DNA of 16,998 nucleotides from the NCBI GenBank assembly GCA_026770575.1, contig MU657277.1, positions 21,066 to 38,063 of the forward strand. The letters are read 5' to 3'. Positions 1 through 8,227 of this stretch are shown one piece after another. How positions within the stretch are numbered: the stretch's first letter is position 1; each line of letters begins with the position of its first letter. This stretch comes from Pelagophyceae sp. CCMP2097 (lineage: Eukaryota; Sar; Pelagophyceae). Below the pieces are notes generated by a model, which ran no database searches, was not told the DNA's origin, and saw nothing but the letters and a program-made list of their open reading frames with translations. The position numbers and the translations under genes are program-made.

Positions 1-2925
1 CCCATTGATAACGACACAACTTATAATGTAAATGAAAGCACTGCCTTATCGATGACCGGGACGACAATAGGACTTCGATATAATCCAGCCAGTATGCGCG
101 TAAATTCGGCATCTCAATTGGAAACTATTCCATTCAAGTTTTCTCCAAATTCAACGACATCCCCGATCATTTATAATGAAAAAAGCAACCCTTTGTTTAA
201 AGAGTTTGATCTCCAATTACGGAAGGATGCTAACGATTTTAGTTTAGGGAAAAGGGGCGAATTAAAACTGAGAGCACCCATAACAGTCTCGTCTTTATCA
301 TCGGCAGTGTCTGTATTAATTGATACAGTCTCAAACAACATCCAATTAAATTTATCACTCAACCCAATATTAGGATACGATTTAAATGGTGCATTGACGA
401 TTTTGACAGATTATATATACACGGCGGCAAGTTCGAATATTATTATAGACAATACACTGAGAACAATTAACTCAATAAATACCGAATACACAGGCGATGG
501 AGGTATTGACCTCCAAGGTAATAATTTTTCACTGAAAAATATCCCATATACTAAAACAGAGACAACAAATTTAATAAATTCTTCTGTTTTAATTGAAAAT
601 AATAGAGCAGTTGCCGCCGAGGTTTTAATAGATTCTAAATTCTCAATAGATCCCATTTTACTCAATTCTTCGGAGATGAGATTCGGAAACACAACCCAAA
701 CCAAATATGAATTATCGCCAGATTATACACTTACAGAGTTAAATTCTGGCTATAAACTTGTAAGCGGTAGTGTAAATGGTAATATTAATTTTAAATTTCC
801 TTATTGCATGTGGTTTGACAAACAATTTCCCAACGAATTCGAATTTTCGTGCCGATTAACAAGCGCGCAAGTAAATAACTTGATCGGATTTTCTACAACA
901 ACGCCAGACATTTTATGTACAGACAAAGTAAATGATATAGAAAGAAACATCTGGAAGTCTTCATACGACACGATTATGATAAATCGATCAAGTTTGTTCC
1001 ATCCGAATCAAATCACAGATTTAAGTTATGACCCGTTAATTGATACACATACAGCAAGCAGCATTGTGCAAACGGGGACGGCAATTCGATATAAACTCAT
1101 TGTACAAAACGGACAATTTAGTTTTTATGTCAATGAAGTTATAAGAGTGACTGGAAAATATCGAACTTTAAAACCTTGGTATTTTTTCGTTTATACAAAT
1201 GCGGGGAACACAAACGCGGTGAATGATATAATTTTTAAAAATCTAAATTCAAATAAACTCGATGAGTTATATTCTAATAAAAATAAACTCGATTTATTCA
1301 CACCATTTATTTACAAAAACAATAGCATTAATTTAGACTACGACGACACACTCGTATTAAAAAATAACCAATTAAGCGTTAGACCTTATGAGACCGACTT
1401 CGAAAAATTATTACGATTGAAACCCCCCGTCATGTATTTTTCGGCGCATACTTATGATGGAACGACTACCCTACTTGATTTAATAGATCCAACACGAACC
1501 GCCTCAGTTTCAGGGACTATCCCCACCAAAGAACTAACCCCTGGTTTAATTTCTGGAACAGTCGATGTTATAAAGGGCGTACAATTAACAAAAAATTTGT
1601 TCAATGTGAATATGCCGACAAATAATTTTTTTATTTTTTCGATAACTCGATATGGGAACACGGACACAACGAAACAACGCAGGCTGTTAGTGAATAGATT
1701 AGGTTCTCAAATTTATAGTGGGCATCATGGGCTAAAGAAAGGCGTTGCCGGTATTTTAGGGACAAATGTAACGCCATTTACAAGTGATGGAGATGCAAAT
1801 CTTTTATGTAACATGGCTATCACAAAAACCGGAATTGTTTCAATTGGAGATAATGTACTTAGTCAAAACGTGAAAAGAGGGAGTGTTTTAAAAACGACGG
1901 CAATCGCTTCAACAACAACCCTGTGTATAAACGACTATAACGGTAATGGAACGGATTCGTCAGATTTTGAATTTTCTAAATTATTGGTTTGTCAAAATCT
2001 GACGACAGCCGAGATGAAACTGATAAGTTCAGTTTTTCAAACTTATTGTGAAACTGGTATTTTCGATAAAGCGACGATAAATGCCGCTGGGGCCCAGGGT
2101 GCGTCTGGTTTAAAGGGTGATAAAGGGGATGTAGGCGCAACCATTTATTATTCACCAGGATTGGGTTTATCTTTAAATGGCACTACATTCAGCAATAGCC
2201 TCCCGGATCAAATTATCGGTCTAACCGCTACCAATGCATCAGTGGTTACGGGAACCTATCCAAATTTTAATATATCATCGAATGATACGACTTACGACTG
2301 TACTGGGGTGGGAATATCTTTGACTGGCACCACATTCCGGAATAGCCTACCGGATCAAATTGTCAAATTAACCGCCAGCGGGGCATCATCGGTTACAGGT
2401 CTCTATCCAAATTTTAATATCCAATCAAATGATACAGTATATCGTTCTGGTGCGGGCATATCTATTTCATCAAATATCATCTCAACAAATCATTTAAAAA
2501 CTATTGATCGGGAAACAACTGGTTTTATTTTTCGAGACACAACCACTGCTCAAAAATTGCGCGTTAAATTTAGTGAAGAATTTATTATAAACAACTCGGT
2601 TGTAAATGAAACCGAAGTAAAATTAAACAACCCTTTTGATATAAATTGTATAGCCCACGCAAGAGTTAATGGTTTTAACGGATTATCTCCTAATTCATAT
2701 GGGATTGTTTCGAGGCGGCAATCGAGAGGCACATATTTAATTCAATTTTATCCGTGGTGTAATTATCGTAATATTACAATTCAATCAACAATATCGGGGA
2801 CAAACGCGGGAATGATTCTTATCGATGAATATCCAACCTGGAACGGCAACGGGGCAAGTACTTATGGTTTCATGGTTTATATACGTGCGGGTAACAATGA
2901 ATTGGTCGATTCTTCTTTTTTTTAA
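1..2925 (+). CDS. Fibre-like receptor-binding structural protein, 5'-truncated by the window
   Basis: The frame is open from base 1, so the ATG at 52 is probably internal and the real start lies to the left; 974 residues are visible. The first codons match the DTTY-(7 residues)-LxxTGTT pattern that recurs near 2290. Two lectin-like (concanavalin-type) beta segments are suggested at about 780-1260 and 1400-2070; the second ends with the SDFEFSKLLV...LTTAEMKLI pattern typical of LamG-like folds. A collagen-like stretch of Gly-X-Y triplets (GAQGASGLKGDKGDVGA) lies at 2089-2139, followed by two repeats of about 49 residues carrying GTTFxNSLPDQI and YPNFNI motifs. The C-terminus is a further beta-rich domain. 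Repeats, collagen and lectin folds are typical of trimeric viral or phage fibres that bind cells; the function is inferred. The frame continues beyond the TAA at 2923-2925 (see next entry). Confidence 0.75.
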   Translation, partial: PIDNDTTYNVNESTALSMTGTTIGLRYNPASMRVNSASQLETIPFKFSPNSTTSPIIYNEKSNPLFKEFDLQLRKDANDFSLGKRGELKLRAPITVSSLSSAVSVLIDTVSNNIQLNLSLNPILGYDLNGALTILTDYIYTAASSNIIIDNTLRTINSINTEYTGDGGIDLQGNNFSLKNIPYTKTETTNLINSSVLIENNRAVAAEVLIDSKFSIDPILLNSSEMRFGNTTQTKYELSPDYTLTELNSGYKLVSGSVNGNINFKFPYCMWFDKQFPNEFEFSCRLTSAQVNNLIGFSTTTPDILCTDKVNDIERNIWKSSYDTIMINRSSLFHPNQITDLSYDPLIDTHTASSIVQTGTAIRYKLIVQNGQFSFYVNEVIRVTGKYRTLKPWYFFVYTNAGNTNAVNDIIFKNLNSNKLDELYSNKNKLDLFTPFIYKNNSINLDYDDTLVLKNNQLSVRPYETDFEKLLRLKPPVMYFSAHTYDGTTTLLDLIDPTRTASVSGTIPTKELTPGLISGTVDVIKGVQLTKNLFNVNMPTNNFFIFSITRYGNTDTTKQRRLLVNRLGSQIYSGHHGLKKGVAGILGTNVTPFTSDGDANLLCNMAITKTGIVSIGDNVLSQNVKRGSVLKTTAIASTTTLCINDYNGNGTDSSDFEFSKLLVCQNLTTAEMKLISSVFQTYCETGIFDKATINAAGAQGASGLKGDKGDVGATIYYSPGLGLSLNGTTFSNSLPDQIIGLTATNASVVTGTYPNFNISSNDTTYDCTGVGISLTGTTFRNSLPDQIVKLTASGASSVTGLYPNFNIQSNDTVYRSGAGISISSNIISTNHLKTIDRETTGFIFRDTTTAQKLRVKFSEEFIINNSVVNETEVKLNNPFDINCIAHARVNGFNGLSPNSYGIVSRRQSRGTYLIQFYPWCNYRNITIQSTISGTNAGMILIDEYPTWNGNGASTYGFMVYIRAGNNELVDSSFF

Positions 2926-3111
2926 AATGTGTTCTGTCTCAAAGAAGAACAGATATTATTATTGCCGGCTCGGTTGTTTCCGGATGATCCAATATTACAA
3001 GACGAAGCAAGAAGTTATGGTAAAGGAAAATCTCCCAAAGATTTGATATTACAAGGACTTCACGATATTAAAAGAGACTTTACTGAACCACTAACTGTTA
3101 GAGAATTTTAA
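2926..3111 (+). pseudogene. In-frame coding-like continuation of the fibre ORF after a TAA
   Basis: This stretch of 61 sense codons follows the fibre stop at 2923-2925 in the same frame and ends at TAA 3109-3111. It contains no ATG; its first plausible initiator would be a GTG, unlikely in a eukaryotic element. The composition is protein-like, with an LPARLFPDDP segment and a charged, helical C-terminal half ending in TVREF. It fills what would otherwise be a 217-base gap in a compact gene array, leaving 31 bases before the convergent gene at 3143. It may be the lost C-terminus of the fibre protein, a readthrough extension, or a remnant of a separate gene. I do not recognise its family. Confidence 0.45.
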
Positions 3112-3142
3112 TTATTTTAATTATTTAATTATTTATATATTT

Positions 3143-3361
3143 TTATTTAAATTTTTCTTCTTCATCTTCAAGAATATCGTGAATGAATTCATCCTTTACC
3201 GGGACGCTATCTATTTTAATACATCCAACCTCACAGTGAGAAATTCGTGTAAGTAAGCAGGTTTTTAGAGTGCGATAATAACACAGGGCGATGACACCGA
3301 TAACCGACAGAATTAAAAAAGATTTTTTAGTATCCAATTCATTATTAAAATCGAACACCAT
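3143..3361 (-). CDS. Small single-pass membrane protein, unknown function
   Basis: A 72-residue ORF starting at ATG 3361. After a short acidic N-terminus (FDFNNELDTKK) there is one strongly hydrophobic segment at about residues 14-29 (SFLILSVIGVIALCYY), then a Cys-rich middle (residues about 34-47) and a very acidic end (EDEEEKFK). It is predicted to be a single-pass membrane protein. Small membrane proteins are common in tailless dsDNA viruses and related elements, but I recognise no family. It lies opposite to its neighbours: convergent with the fibre continuation and divergent, only 21 bases apart, from the ORF at 3383. It could be a chance ORF in AT-rich DNA; the membrane segment and the tidy fit in the gap argue for a gene. 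Confidence 0.5.
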   Translation of the reverse strand: MVFDFNNELDTKKSFLILSVIGVIALCYYRTLKTCLLTRISHCEVGCIKIDSVPVKDEFIHDILEDEEEKFK

Positions 3362-3382
3362 ATAATAAATATGTAATAAAGT
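3362..3382. promoter_or_regulatory. Short divergent intergenic region, possible bidirectional promoter
   Basis: Only 21 bases separate the divergent start codons at 3361 (minus) and 3383 (plus). The sequence is almost pure A/T with TATAATA and AATATG words, resembling the other divergent gap at 8696-8718. A promoter role is inferred from position and composition only. Confidence 0.25.
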
Positions 3383-3562
3383 ATGGCTGACGTCCTTTTA
3401 ATGAATATGAAATTAAAAAAGAAGATTAAGCTAATTAACAACTCTGATTTTAAAAAATATAAATATATAAAAAGTACAGGATTTAAATCTATTAGAGAAG
3501 TTGAAATGAGCCGGACTGCATTTTCAACTGCAAGCATAGGACAACCGATCTTATTTTTTTAA
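3383..3562 (+). CDS. Small basic hypothetical protein
   Basis: A 59-residue ORF from ATG 3383 to TAA 3560-3562. The N-terminal half is lysine-rich (MKLKKKIKLI, FKKYKYIK); the C-terminal half is Ser/Thr-rich (SRTAFSTASIGQ) and ends in ILFF. I recognise no family. It fills the space between the divergent membrane-protein gene and the 334-residue gene, whose ATG follows after 28 bases. The basic character would suit a nucleic-acid-binding or virion-associated peptide, but that is speculation. An overlapping minus-strand ORF at 3313-3537 is very hydrophobic and looks like an AT-rich shadow. Confidence 0.35.
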   Translation: MADVLLMNMKLKKKIKLINNSDFKKYKYIKSTGFKSIREVEMSRTAFSTASIGQPILFF

Positions 3563-3590
3563 ATTTTAAAATTTTTTTTAAAGATTATAT

Positions 3591-4595
3591 ATGAGTGAAA
3601 CCATTGTGAATATTAATTTATCAAGCGGCGATGCTGTTCGAAATGAAACAGATTTTACTTATTTTTTTGATTTGTCAGAGACAGTACAATTGAAGGGAAA
3701 CACATGCTACGTTGAAATATCGGATTTTCAGGGAATGAATTCAATTCATAACATAACAAAAAAAAAAAAAAACTTAATTTTAAAAGATAAAGACGGGCTT
3801 GAATATTTTACTTCATTAAGAGAAGGTTTTTATAACACAACAGATATTTTTGAGACCTTGAAGACATTTTTTAAAAATAAACCACAAGATTTTAAAATCA
3901 TATTTGATAGAAAAACGCTAAAATATATAATATCGTGTAATTTTATATTCGAGTTATCTGGTACATTTTCAGAGTTTTTAAACATGAAAGAAGTTGTTAT
4001 TATTGGCGACCAAACAGTCCAAACATATGCGATAAGTTCGGTCAGTGTCGTCGATGTTTTTAAAAATATTCAGAATTTACATATTATTTTCGTCGATATG
4101 AAAACGGGAAATGTCACGACCAATAACAACACAATTTATATGGGGAACCGTGTTGCGAAAATACCGGTCCGCTGCAGTTTTGGACAGTATATTATATTTG
4201 AAAACAGCGCAAAAAAAAATAACGAAATTTATGATAGAGTAATAGACTCATTTAAAGTAAGAATATTGAATGATAATGACGAGGATGTTTTAACCGATAT
4301 TTTTTGGACTATGTCCGTAAAACTGACAATTATAGAAAACCAAGAGATTAAACAGACCGAACTAGATAATCAACTAGTTTATAAGGAAAATATGGCAACT
4401 AATCGAAGTTATCCAATTGTCAATAATCACGTCAGTATTCTTAAAAGTTCTCGTGATCTATACGAAGAAAGATTTATTATTTTTAAAAAGGCTTTTTTAT
4501 ACAACGATTTTTATTCATTTACAGAGAAAGAATTAAATCGAATGTTTATTAAAAAAATTAAATTAAAAAATCAACTCGATAAATTTTATTTATAA
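3591..4595 (+). CDS. Beta-rich candidate virion structural protein (334 aa)
   Basis: It begins at ATG 3591, preceded by an AT-rich TTATAT stretch. The N-terminal 50 residues (NINLSSGDAVRNETDFTYFF...LKGNTCYVEISDFQ) resemble, from memory of the pattern, the start of structural proteins in Polinton-type elements in which a polar 'S..SdF...F...i.L.g..WEVal' stretch opens a beta-sandwich. The rest alternates short beta-like segments with Asn/Lys-rich loops and ends in a lysine-rich tail. Its place at the head of the structural block (followed by a small basic protein, a small beta-rich protein and the capsid candidate) supports a minor capsid or penton role. There are no catalytic motifs. A run of 15 A at 3758-3772 encodes consecutive lysines and is a slippage-prone site, yet the frame is intact. 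Confidence 0.55.
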   Translation: MSETIVNINLSSGDAVRNETDFTYFFDLSETVQLKGNTCYVEISDFQGMNSIHNITKKKKNLILKDKDGLEYFTSLREGFYNTTDIFETLKTFFKNKPQDFKIIFDRKTLKYIISCNFIFELSGTFSEFLNMKEVVIIGDQTVQTYAISSVSVVDVFKNIQNLHIIFVDMKTGNVTTNNNTIYMGNRVAKIPVRCSFGQYIIFENSAKKNNEIYDRVIDSFKVRILNDNDEDVLTDIFWTMSVKLTIIENQEIKQTELDNQLVYKENMATNRSYPIVNNHVSILKSSRDLYEERFIIFKKAFLYNDFYSFTEKELNRMFIKKIKLKNQLDKFYL

Positions 4596-4605
4596 CACTT
4601 ATATA

Positions 4606-4980
4606 ATGGGCTTCAGACAACTCGCAAGAAAATCAAATCGTCAAGCGCGAACCATTGGACGTAAAAGTGCAGTAATTGCGCGAATTATTGGACGAAAGGC
4701 GCCATCTGTAATTATGAATACAGGCTCTGCGCTAGCAACAATCGGTAAAGTTGGTGAAGCAGCAAGCGGTGTTATCGCTATGACCGGCAATGCCGAAATC
4801 GCTTTACCTCTGCTCGCGGCAAGTGAGGCTCTGAAATATACAGGCAAAGGGGTGTCCGGTGTGGGTAGGGCTGCATATGATATAAACAATGGTGATTATA
4901 TGCAAGCCATTAATACTATTGAAAAAACTGTTATTGATTCAAAAAAAGATAAAAAGAAGTATGATAAAAAATTCGTTTAA
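4606..4980 (+). CDS. Small basic/hydrophobic protein, candidate minor virion or membrane-active protein
   Basis: A 124-residue ORF starting 10 bases after the previous stop, with TTATATA directly before the ATG. The N-terminal 35 residues are Arg-rich (RQLARKSNRQARTIGRK). Residues about 36-90 form Ala/Gly-rich amphipathic or hydrophobic helices (SALATIGKVGEAASGVIAM, IALPLLAASEAL), followed by a Gly-rich turn and a Lys-rich tail. A cationic head plus glycine/alanine helices is the type seen in small internal capsid proteins of tailless dsDNA viruses (adenovirus pVI or pX-like roles: DNA condensation or membrane disruption). That assignment rests on composition and on position between structural genes, not on sequence homology I can demonstrate. 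Confidence 0.5.
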   Translation: MGFRQLARKSNRQARTIGRKSAVIARIIGRKAPSVIMNTGSALATIGKVGEAASGVIAMTGNAEIALPLLAASEALKYTGKGVSGVGRAAYDINNGDYMQAINTIEKTVIDSKKDKKKYDKKFV

Positions 4981-5000
4981 TTTATTTAATTTATTAATAT

Positions 5001-5435
5001 ATGAGCGACTCCGGTAAATTAATCAGCAGTATGTATGTTTCGTTTCCATTTTATGGAGTAAATAAAGAAGACTTCGATTTTACAATTACAGAGGACACCT
5101 TTCCTGATTATAATAATATCCAGCATATAATAAAAATGCGTGTGGTCCAATTGAATGTGAATTATCTAACCGTCCCGCTTGATGGGAATGGTTTTAATTC
5201 TATCAGTGTAAAAGGAATCTCAACGCGAAATTACAAAAATATAGAAAAAAATAACAAAGGGTTAAAAATAACTCTCATCAAAGATGGACTTAATCTACCA
5301 AATACCCCGTTTTATTCCATCGATACGTTACCAAAACATTTAACATTCTCCTTTGATCCAATTGATTTAGTTTCAGTAGAAGAATTCCCGTTCACAGCAT
5401 CGCTAATAATAGAATTTTCATATTATCATGTTTAA
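5001..5435 (+). CDS. Small beta-rich protein next to the capsid gene, possible penton or minor capsid protein
   Basis: A 144-residue ORF starting 20 bases after the previous stop, with TTATTAATAT before the ATG. The protein is rich in alternating hydrophobic/polar segments (MRVVQLNVNYLTVPL, GLKITLIKDGL, HLTFSFDPIDLVSV, FTASLIIEFSYYHV), consistent with a single beta-sandwich or jelly-roll domain. In polinton-like viruses the penton (single jelly-roll) gene is often close to the major capsid gene. The length is short for known pentons, so a spike, cement or minor capsid role is also possible. No enzymatic motif is seen. A 78-base AT-rich gap separates it from the capsid candidate. Confidence 0.45.
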   Translation: MSDSGKLISSMYVSFPFYGVNKEDFDFTITEDTFPDYNNIQHIIKMRVVQLNVNYLTVPLDGNGFNSISVKGISTRNYKNIEKNNKGLKITLIKDGLNLPNTPFYSIDTLPKHLTFSFDPIDLVSVEEFPFTASLIIEFSYYHV

Positions 5436-5513
5436 AAAAGGCATATGTGCACTTTCATAATAAAAATTAATAAAATTAAAATAATAACTAAAATTAAAAT
5501 AATTCATTAGTTA

Positions 5514-6788
5514 ATGTCAGGAATATCAGATCGTTTCAAAGCCATTGATAAATCACGCTCGGCACCTGCTCGTTTAGTTTATCACAAGGTTGTTCCTACC
5601 TCGGGTTCGAGTTTTAAAGGAGGGGAGACTTGTCGCTTGAAATGTCCTGCAAACAAAATAGCCAGTTACGTAGATGTTAATGCCAGTTTTTTTTCTACAG
5701 ATGTGAAGAGTTCTGCGCCTTCTGTTAAAATGTCTTCAATTGGATGCAGTGGCTTTTTTTCATCAGTGAGTCTTAGAAATCAAGGGGCGCAACTGTCCAA
5801 TATAATGAATTATCCTGTGTATCGTGCTATCCACCAGAAAAACGGACAAGTCGATAAACAATACATGGCAGGGGACGGTAATATTCAGCACGGTATGAAG
5901 GACACTGTCGATGGTATCACCATGACAGGCGGACAAACATACTCATTTACCGAGCCTCTGTCCAATCTTGTTGGTAGTTTTTTCGGTAATGGTACGTACA
6001 TCCCATTATTTTCTGCGGATTCTTTGGAAATTGACCTGGTTTGTGGCGTTAATTCTTACAATTTTTCATATCTTCAAACAGATTTATCACCGGCAGGTAG
6101 AGTTCTTGCGACTACGGCTCAATCAAATCATGATGCGGATGATAACGGGCTCTTATTTTCTAATGTGGTTTTATATCTGGCGATAGTCGAATGCGCCCCG
6201 CAGGTCGATTCTCAGATCATCGCAAGCCATAATGGGATTTTTAAATATTTAGCAGTTAATACCACGTCGTTTGTCTCAACAATTAACTCGGGCACACAAT
6301 CCCACGTTTTTAATTTAGGCGCTTCGATGTCATCCGTTAATTCGATTAATATTGTCCTGTCAAAACAAGTACCAAAATATGATCACCAATGGCAGACTTT
6401 TGAAAAGAATAAAATTGTTAAAGTAACCCTGATGATCGACGGAAGTCCCGTTATGATCTCAGGCGGTATTCTCTCTAAGTCTTCGGCTATTAACAAGAGT
6501 TTTGCTCGAATCGCGTCTCATTATTTATCTGATTTAGCAATTTATGGTAATGAAACACTTGCTGAATATGATGCACGGTCATTCATAATATCGATAGATT
6601 GTGAAAGTATGATCGGCAAGAGCGATGCTCTACGCAGTGGCATGAATATTTCTTCGTGTATTTCCACAATTGAAGTCGAATTTAGCGAAAACACAACCGA
6701 AGTCCTCACCATGACGGCATTTGTCAATTTCGATGCGCTCATATCTTTGGACTGTACAACAACCCGCTCGTTTGAACTATCTATATAA
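5514..6788 (+). CDS. Candidate major capsid protein (double jelly-roll type)
   Basis: A 424-residue ORF with ATG at 5514. The composition is that of a soluble beta-rich structural protein: few lysine runs, many Ser/Thr/Gly/Asn, and repeated beta-like strands (GIFKYLAVNTTSFVSTI, SINIVLSKQVP, KVTLMIDGSPVMISGG, CISTIEVEFSEN, LTMTAFVNFDALISL). The length falls in the range of PRD1-type double jelly-roll capsid proteins and is on the short side for polinton-like ones. It has the highest GC of the element's genes by eye, as expected for a strongly expressed conserved gene. The gene order, with small structural genes before it and the packaging ATPase after it, is the classic arrangement. The fold cannot be proven by reading; it could be another abundant virion protein, but no better capsid candidate exists in the window. 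Confidence 0.6.
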   Translation: MSGISDRFKAIDKSRSAPARLVYHKVVPTSGSSFKGGETCRLKCPANKIASYVDVNASFFSTDVKSSAPSVKMSSIGCSGFFSSVSLRNQGAQLSNIMNYPVYRAIHQKNGQVDKQYMAGDGNIQHGMKDTVDGITMTGGQTYSFTEPLSNLVGSFFGNGTYIPLFSADSLEIDLVCGVNSYNFSYLQTDLSPAGRVLATTAQSNHDADDNGLLFSNVVLYLAIVECAPQVDSQIIASHNGIFKYLAVNTTSFVSTINSGTQSHVFNLGASMSSVNSINIVLSKQVPKYDHQWQTFEKNKIVKVTLMIDGSPVMISGGILSKSSAINKSFARIASHYLSDLAIYGNETLAEYDARSFIISIDCESMIGKSDALRSGMNISSCISTIEVEFSENTTEVLTMTAFVNFDALISLDCTTTRSFELSI

Positions 6789-6814
6789 TCGTAAGACTGA
6801 AAGAAAAAATATAA

Positions 6815-6830
6815 AAAATATATAATATAT
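6815..6830 (+). promoter_or_regulatory. TATA-rich stretch upstream of the broken ORF
   Basis: An uninterrupted A/T stretch (AAAATATATAATATAT) ends directly at the ATG at 6831. TATATAAT-like words also sit directly before the ATGs at 4606 and 5001, and upstream of the polymerase ATG at 12777 on the minus strand. They may be a shared core promoter element, although general AT-richness makes this weak. Confidence 0.3.
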
Positions 6831-7034
6831 ATGCAGATACTTTTGATGATTTTTAATGATGAAAGTAAAATAGTTTTATAAGGTTGTTACATATTTTCAA
6901 GTTTTAAACAACTGATTGAAGAAAGTAAAGGTTTTTTTAGTTATAACGATTCTCTTAAACTCGAAAGCAAGAAAAAAAGGATATTCAAAATCATAAAAAT
7001 AAAAAATAAATATAAATATAATGAAGATAATTGA
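6831..7034 (+). pseudogene. Small ORF interrupted by one in-frame TAA
   Basis: From ATG 6831 there are 16 codons to TAA 6879-6881; the same frame then stays open for 50 more codons to TGA 7032-7034, overlapping the first 14 bases of the ATPase gene. The part after the stop is protein-like at first (Phe/Ser/Glu/Lys-rich, with a FKQLIEES segment) and becomes Lys/Ile/Tyr-rich toward the ATPase start, where it may be non-coding. Without this ORF the 232-base gap between capsid and ATPase genes would be one of the largest in the element. I read it as a small gene disabled by one substitution; a chance ORF or readthrough are the alternatives. No family is recognised. Confidence 0.35.
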
Positions 7035-7806
7035 AAACGTCAATAAATCGGTTGATGTGGATATAATACAGCAATCCGTAGATAATAAATTTAAATTCTA
7101 TAATAAAAAAACTAACACCCATGACCCTGCTGTATGGATAGATAAAACACCATTTTTTAATAAAAACCATGTTTGTTGTCTTACCGGAAGTGCTGGATCT
7201 GGTAAAACGACCTTGGCTTTAAGTCTCATATCAAGTAAAAAACATCGAGTGTATCAGGGCGTATTCGATAAAATTCTGGTCTGCTGCCCGCCGAGTACAT
7301 TAAATTCTTTACAGGAAAACAATCCATTTAAAAACCTGCCATCGAACCAGATATACGATGTTTTTGATGAGGAATTTTTAGATAACGCTATGGAATTGTT
7401 AGAAACTACTTCATTAGAAGGTCAAGATGTGCTGCTATTCATCGATGATGCCGCGTCTAAACTCAAAAATAATAATAAAGTAATCGATAAACTTGCTGAG
7501 ATTGTCATGAAACACAGACATTTACGCTGTACAGTATACCTTTTATGTCAGGATTTAATTCAAGTCCCTTTAACAATTCGAGAAAACTGTAATATGCTCA
7601 TTTATTTTAAACCATTGAACAGCAAGCGCACAAAACTTTTCTGGGAGGAATTCTTGCCACAGATTTCGTACCGAGAATTTCTGCAATTATGCGATTTTAT
7701 CTTCACAAAAAAAGGAGATTTTCTTATTGTAAAAAACACAGAGATCCGAGAATTTTATAAAAACTTTAATCTCCTTTCTTTTAATAGCATAGATAATGGT
7801 ATCTGA
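7021..7806 (+). CDS. Genome-packaging ATPase, A32/FtsK-HerA family
   Basis: A 261-residue protein, about the size expected for A32-type ATPases. Walker A is GSAGSGKT at residues 56-63 within VCCLTGSAGSGKTTLAL. Walker B is VLLFIDDAA at 137-145 (Asp142/Asp143). A downstream conserved block, LLCQDLIQVPLTIRENCN, supplies the Gln and Arg characteristic of this family. The enzyme is expected to power DNA translocation into preformed capsids in the infected cell's virus factory or nucleus. It follows the candidate capsid gene, the usual arrangement in PRD1-lineage viruses and polinton-like elements. Its stop codon overlaps the start of the next gene by 11 bases. No missing key residue is visible, so this gene looks intact. 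Confidence 0.88.
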   Translation: MKIIENVNKSVDVDIIQQSVDNKFKFYNKKTNTHDPAVWIDKTPFFNKNHVCCLTGSAGSGKTTLALSLISSKKHRVYQGVFDKILVCCPPSTLNSLQENNPFKNLPSNQIYDVFDEEFLDNAMELLETTSLEGQDVLLFIDDAASKLKNNNKVIDKLAEIVMKHRHLRCTVYLLCQDLIQVPLTIRENCNMLIYFKPLNSKRTKLFWEEFLPQISYREFLQLCDFIFTKKGDFLIVKNTEIREFYKNFNLLSFNSIDNGI

Positions 7807-8227
7807 TAAAGAAGTCAAGACAATCAAAAAAATCAAAAGGGTTAAAAGAATAAAAAGAATTAAAAAAGTTGAGGATATTCGATTCGGTAATAGACGATTT
7901 ATGACACCGAAAGAACATAAAAAACCGAATCCAAACATTATGATCCACCACCATCATTATAATCAAACTAAACGAGTTGAACAAAAATCCTCTCAAACCT
8001 TACATAAAAATCTTTTTATAAAAAAACCCATCGAAAACCCCGAACCCATTTTCGTTGATAGAATAGTTGAGAAGCGCGTTCAAATACATTACACAAAGCG
8101 TGCCGACCTATCACCAGAAGATTTAGCAGACGTTCGAAAAAAAGATTTAGAAAGTCGAGAAAGAACGAGGGAGAAGAAGCGACTCGCAGGACTCGCTGAA
8201 CTCGCAGAACTTGAAGAACTTGAATGA
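7796..8227 (+). CDS. Basic, low-complexity hypothetical protein
   Basis: A 143-residue ORF whose ATG (7796) lies inside the end of the ATPase gene, an 11-base overlap in a different frame that suggests linked expression. The N-terminus is a repetitive Lys/Arg/Ile block (KKIKRVKRIKRIKKV) that could be a nuclear localisation or DNA-binding segment. A four-His run occurs near residue 52, followed by a central IENPEPIFVDRIVEKRVQI beta-like stretch. The C-terminal 45 residues are a highly charged helix with coiled-coil character (LADVRKKDLESRERTREKK) ending in LAELAELEELE. I recognise no family. Its stop (8225-8227) abuts the stop of the convergent gene with no base between them. Confidence 0.6.
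   Translation: MVSDKEVKTIKKIKRVKRIKRIKKVEDIRFGNRRFMTPKEHKKPNPNIMIHHHHYNQTKRVEQKSSQTLHKNLFIKKPIENPEPIFVDRIVEKRVQIHYTKRADLSPEDLADVRKKDLESRERTREKKRLAGLAELAELEELE

Noticed and set aside
2825..3046. 73-residue ORF overlapping the fibre end in another frame
   Set aside because: Most of it lies inside the fibre coding sequence, and the rest is less protein-like than the frame that continues the fibre ORF.
3313..3537. 74-residue very hydrophobic minus-strand ORF
   Set aside because: It overlaps two better ORFs and has the Phe/Ile/Leu bias expected from reading the opposite strand of lysine/asparagine-rich DNA.
4641..4889. 82-residue minus-strand ORF opposite the small basic virion protein
   Set aside because: It is fully contained in the opposite strand of a better-supported gene in the structural block, with no start signal or domain.
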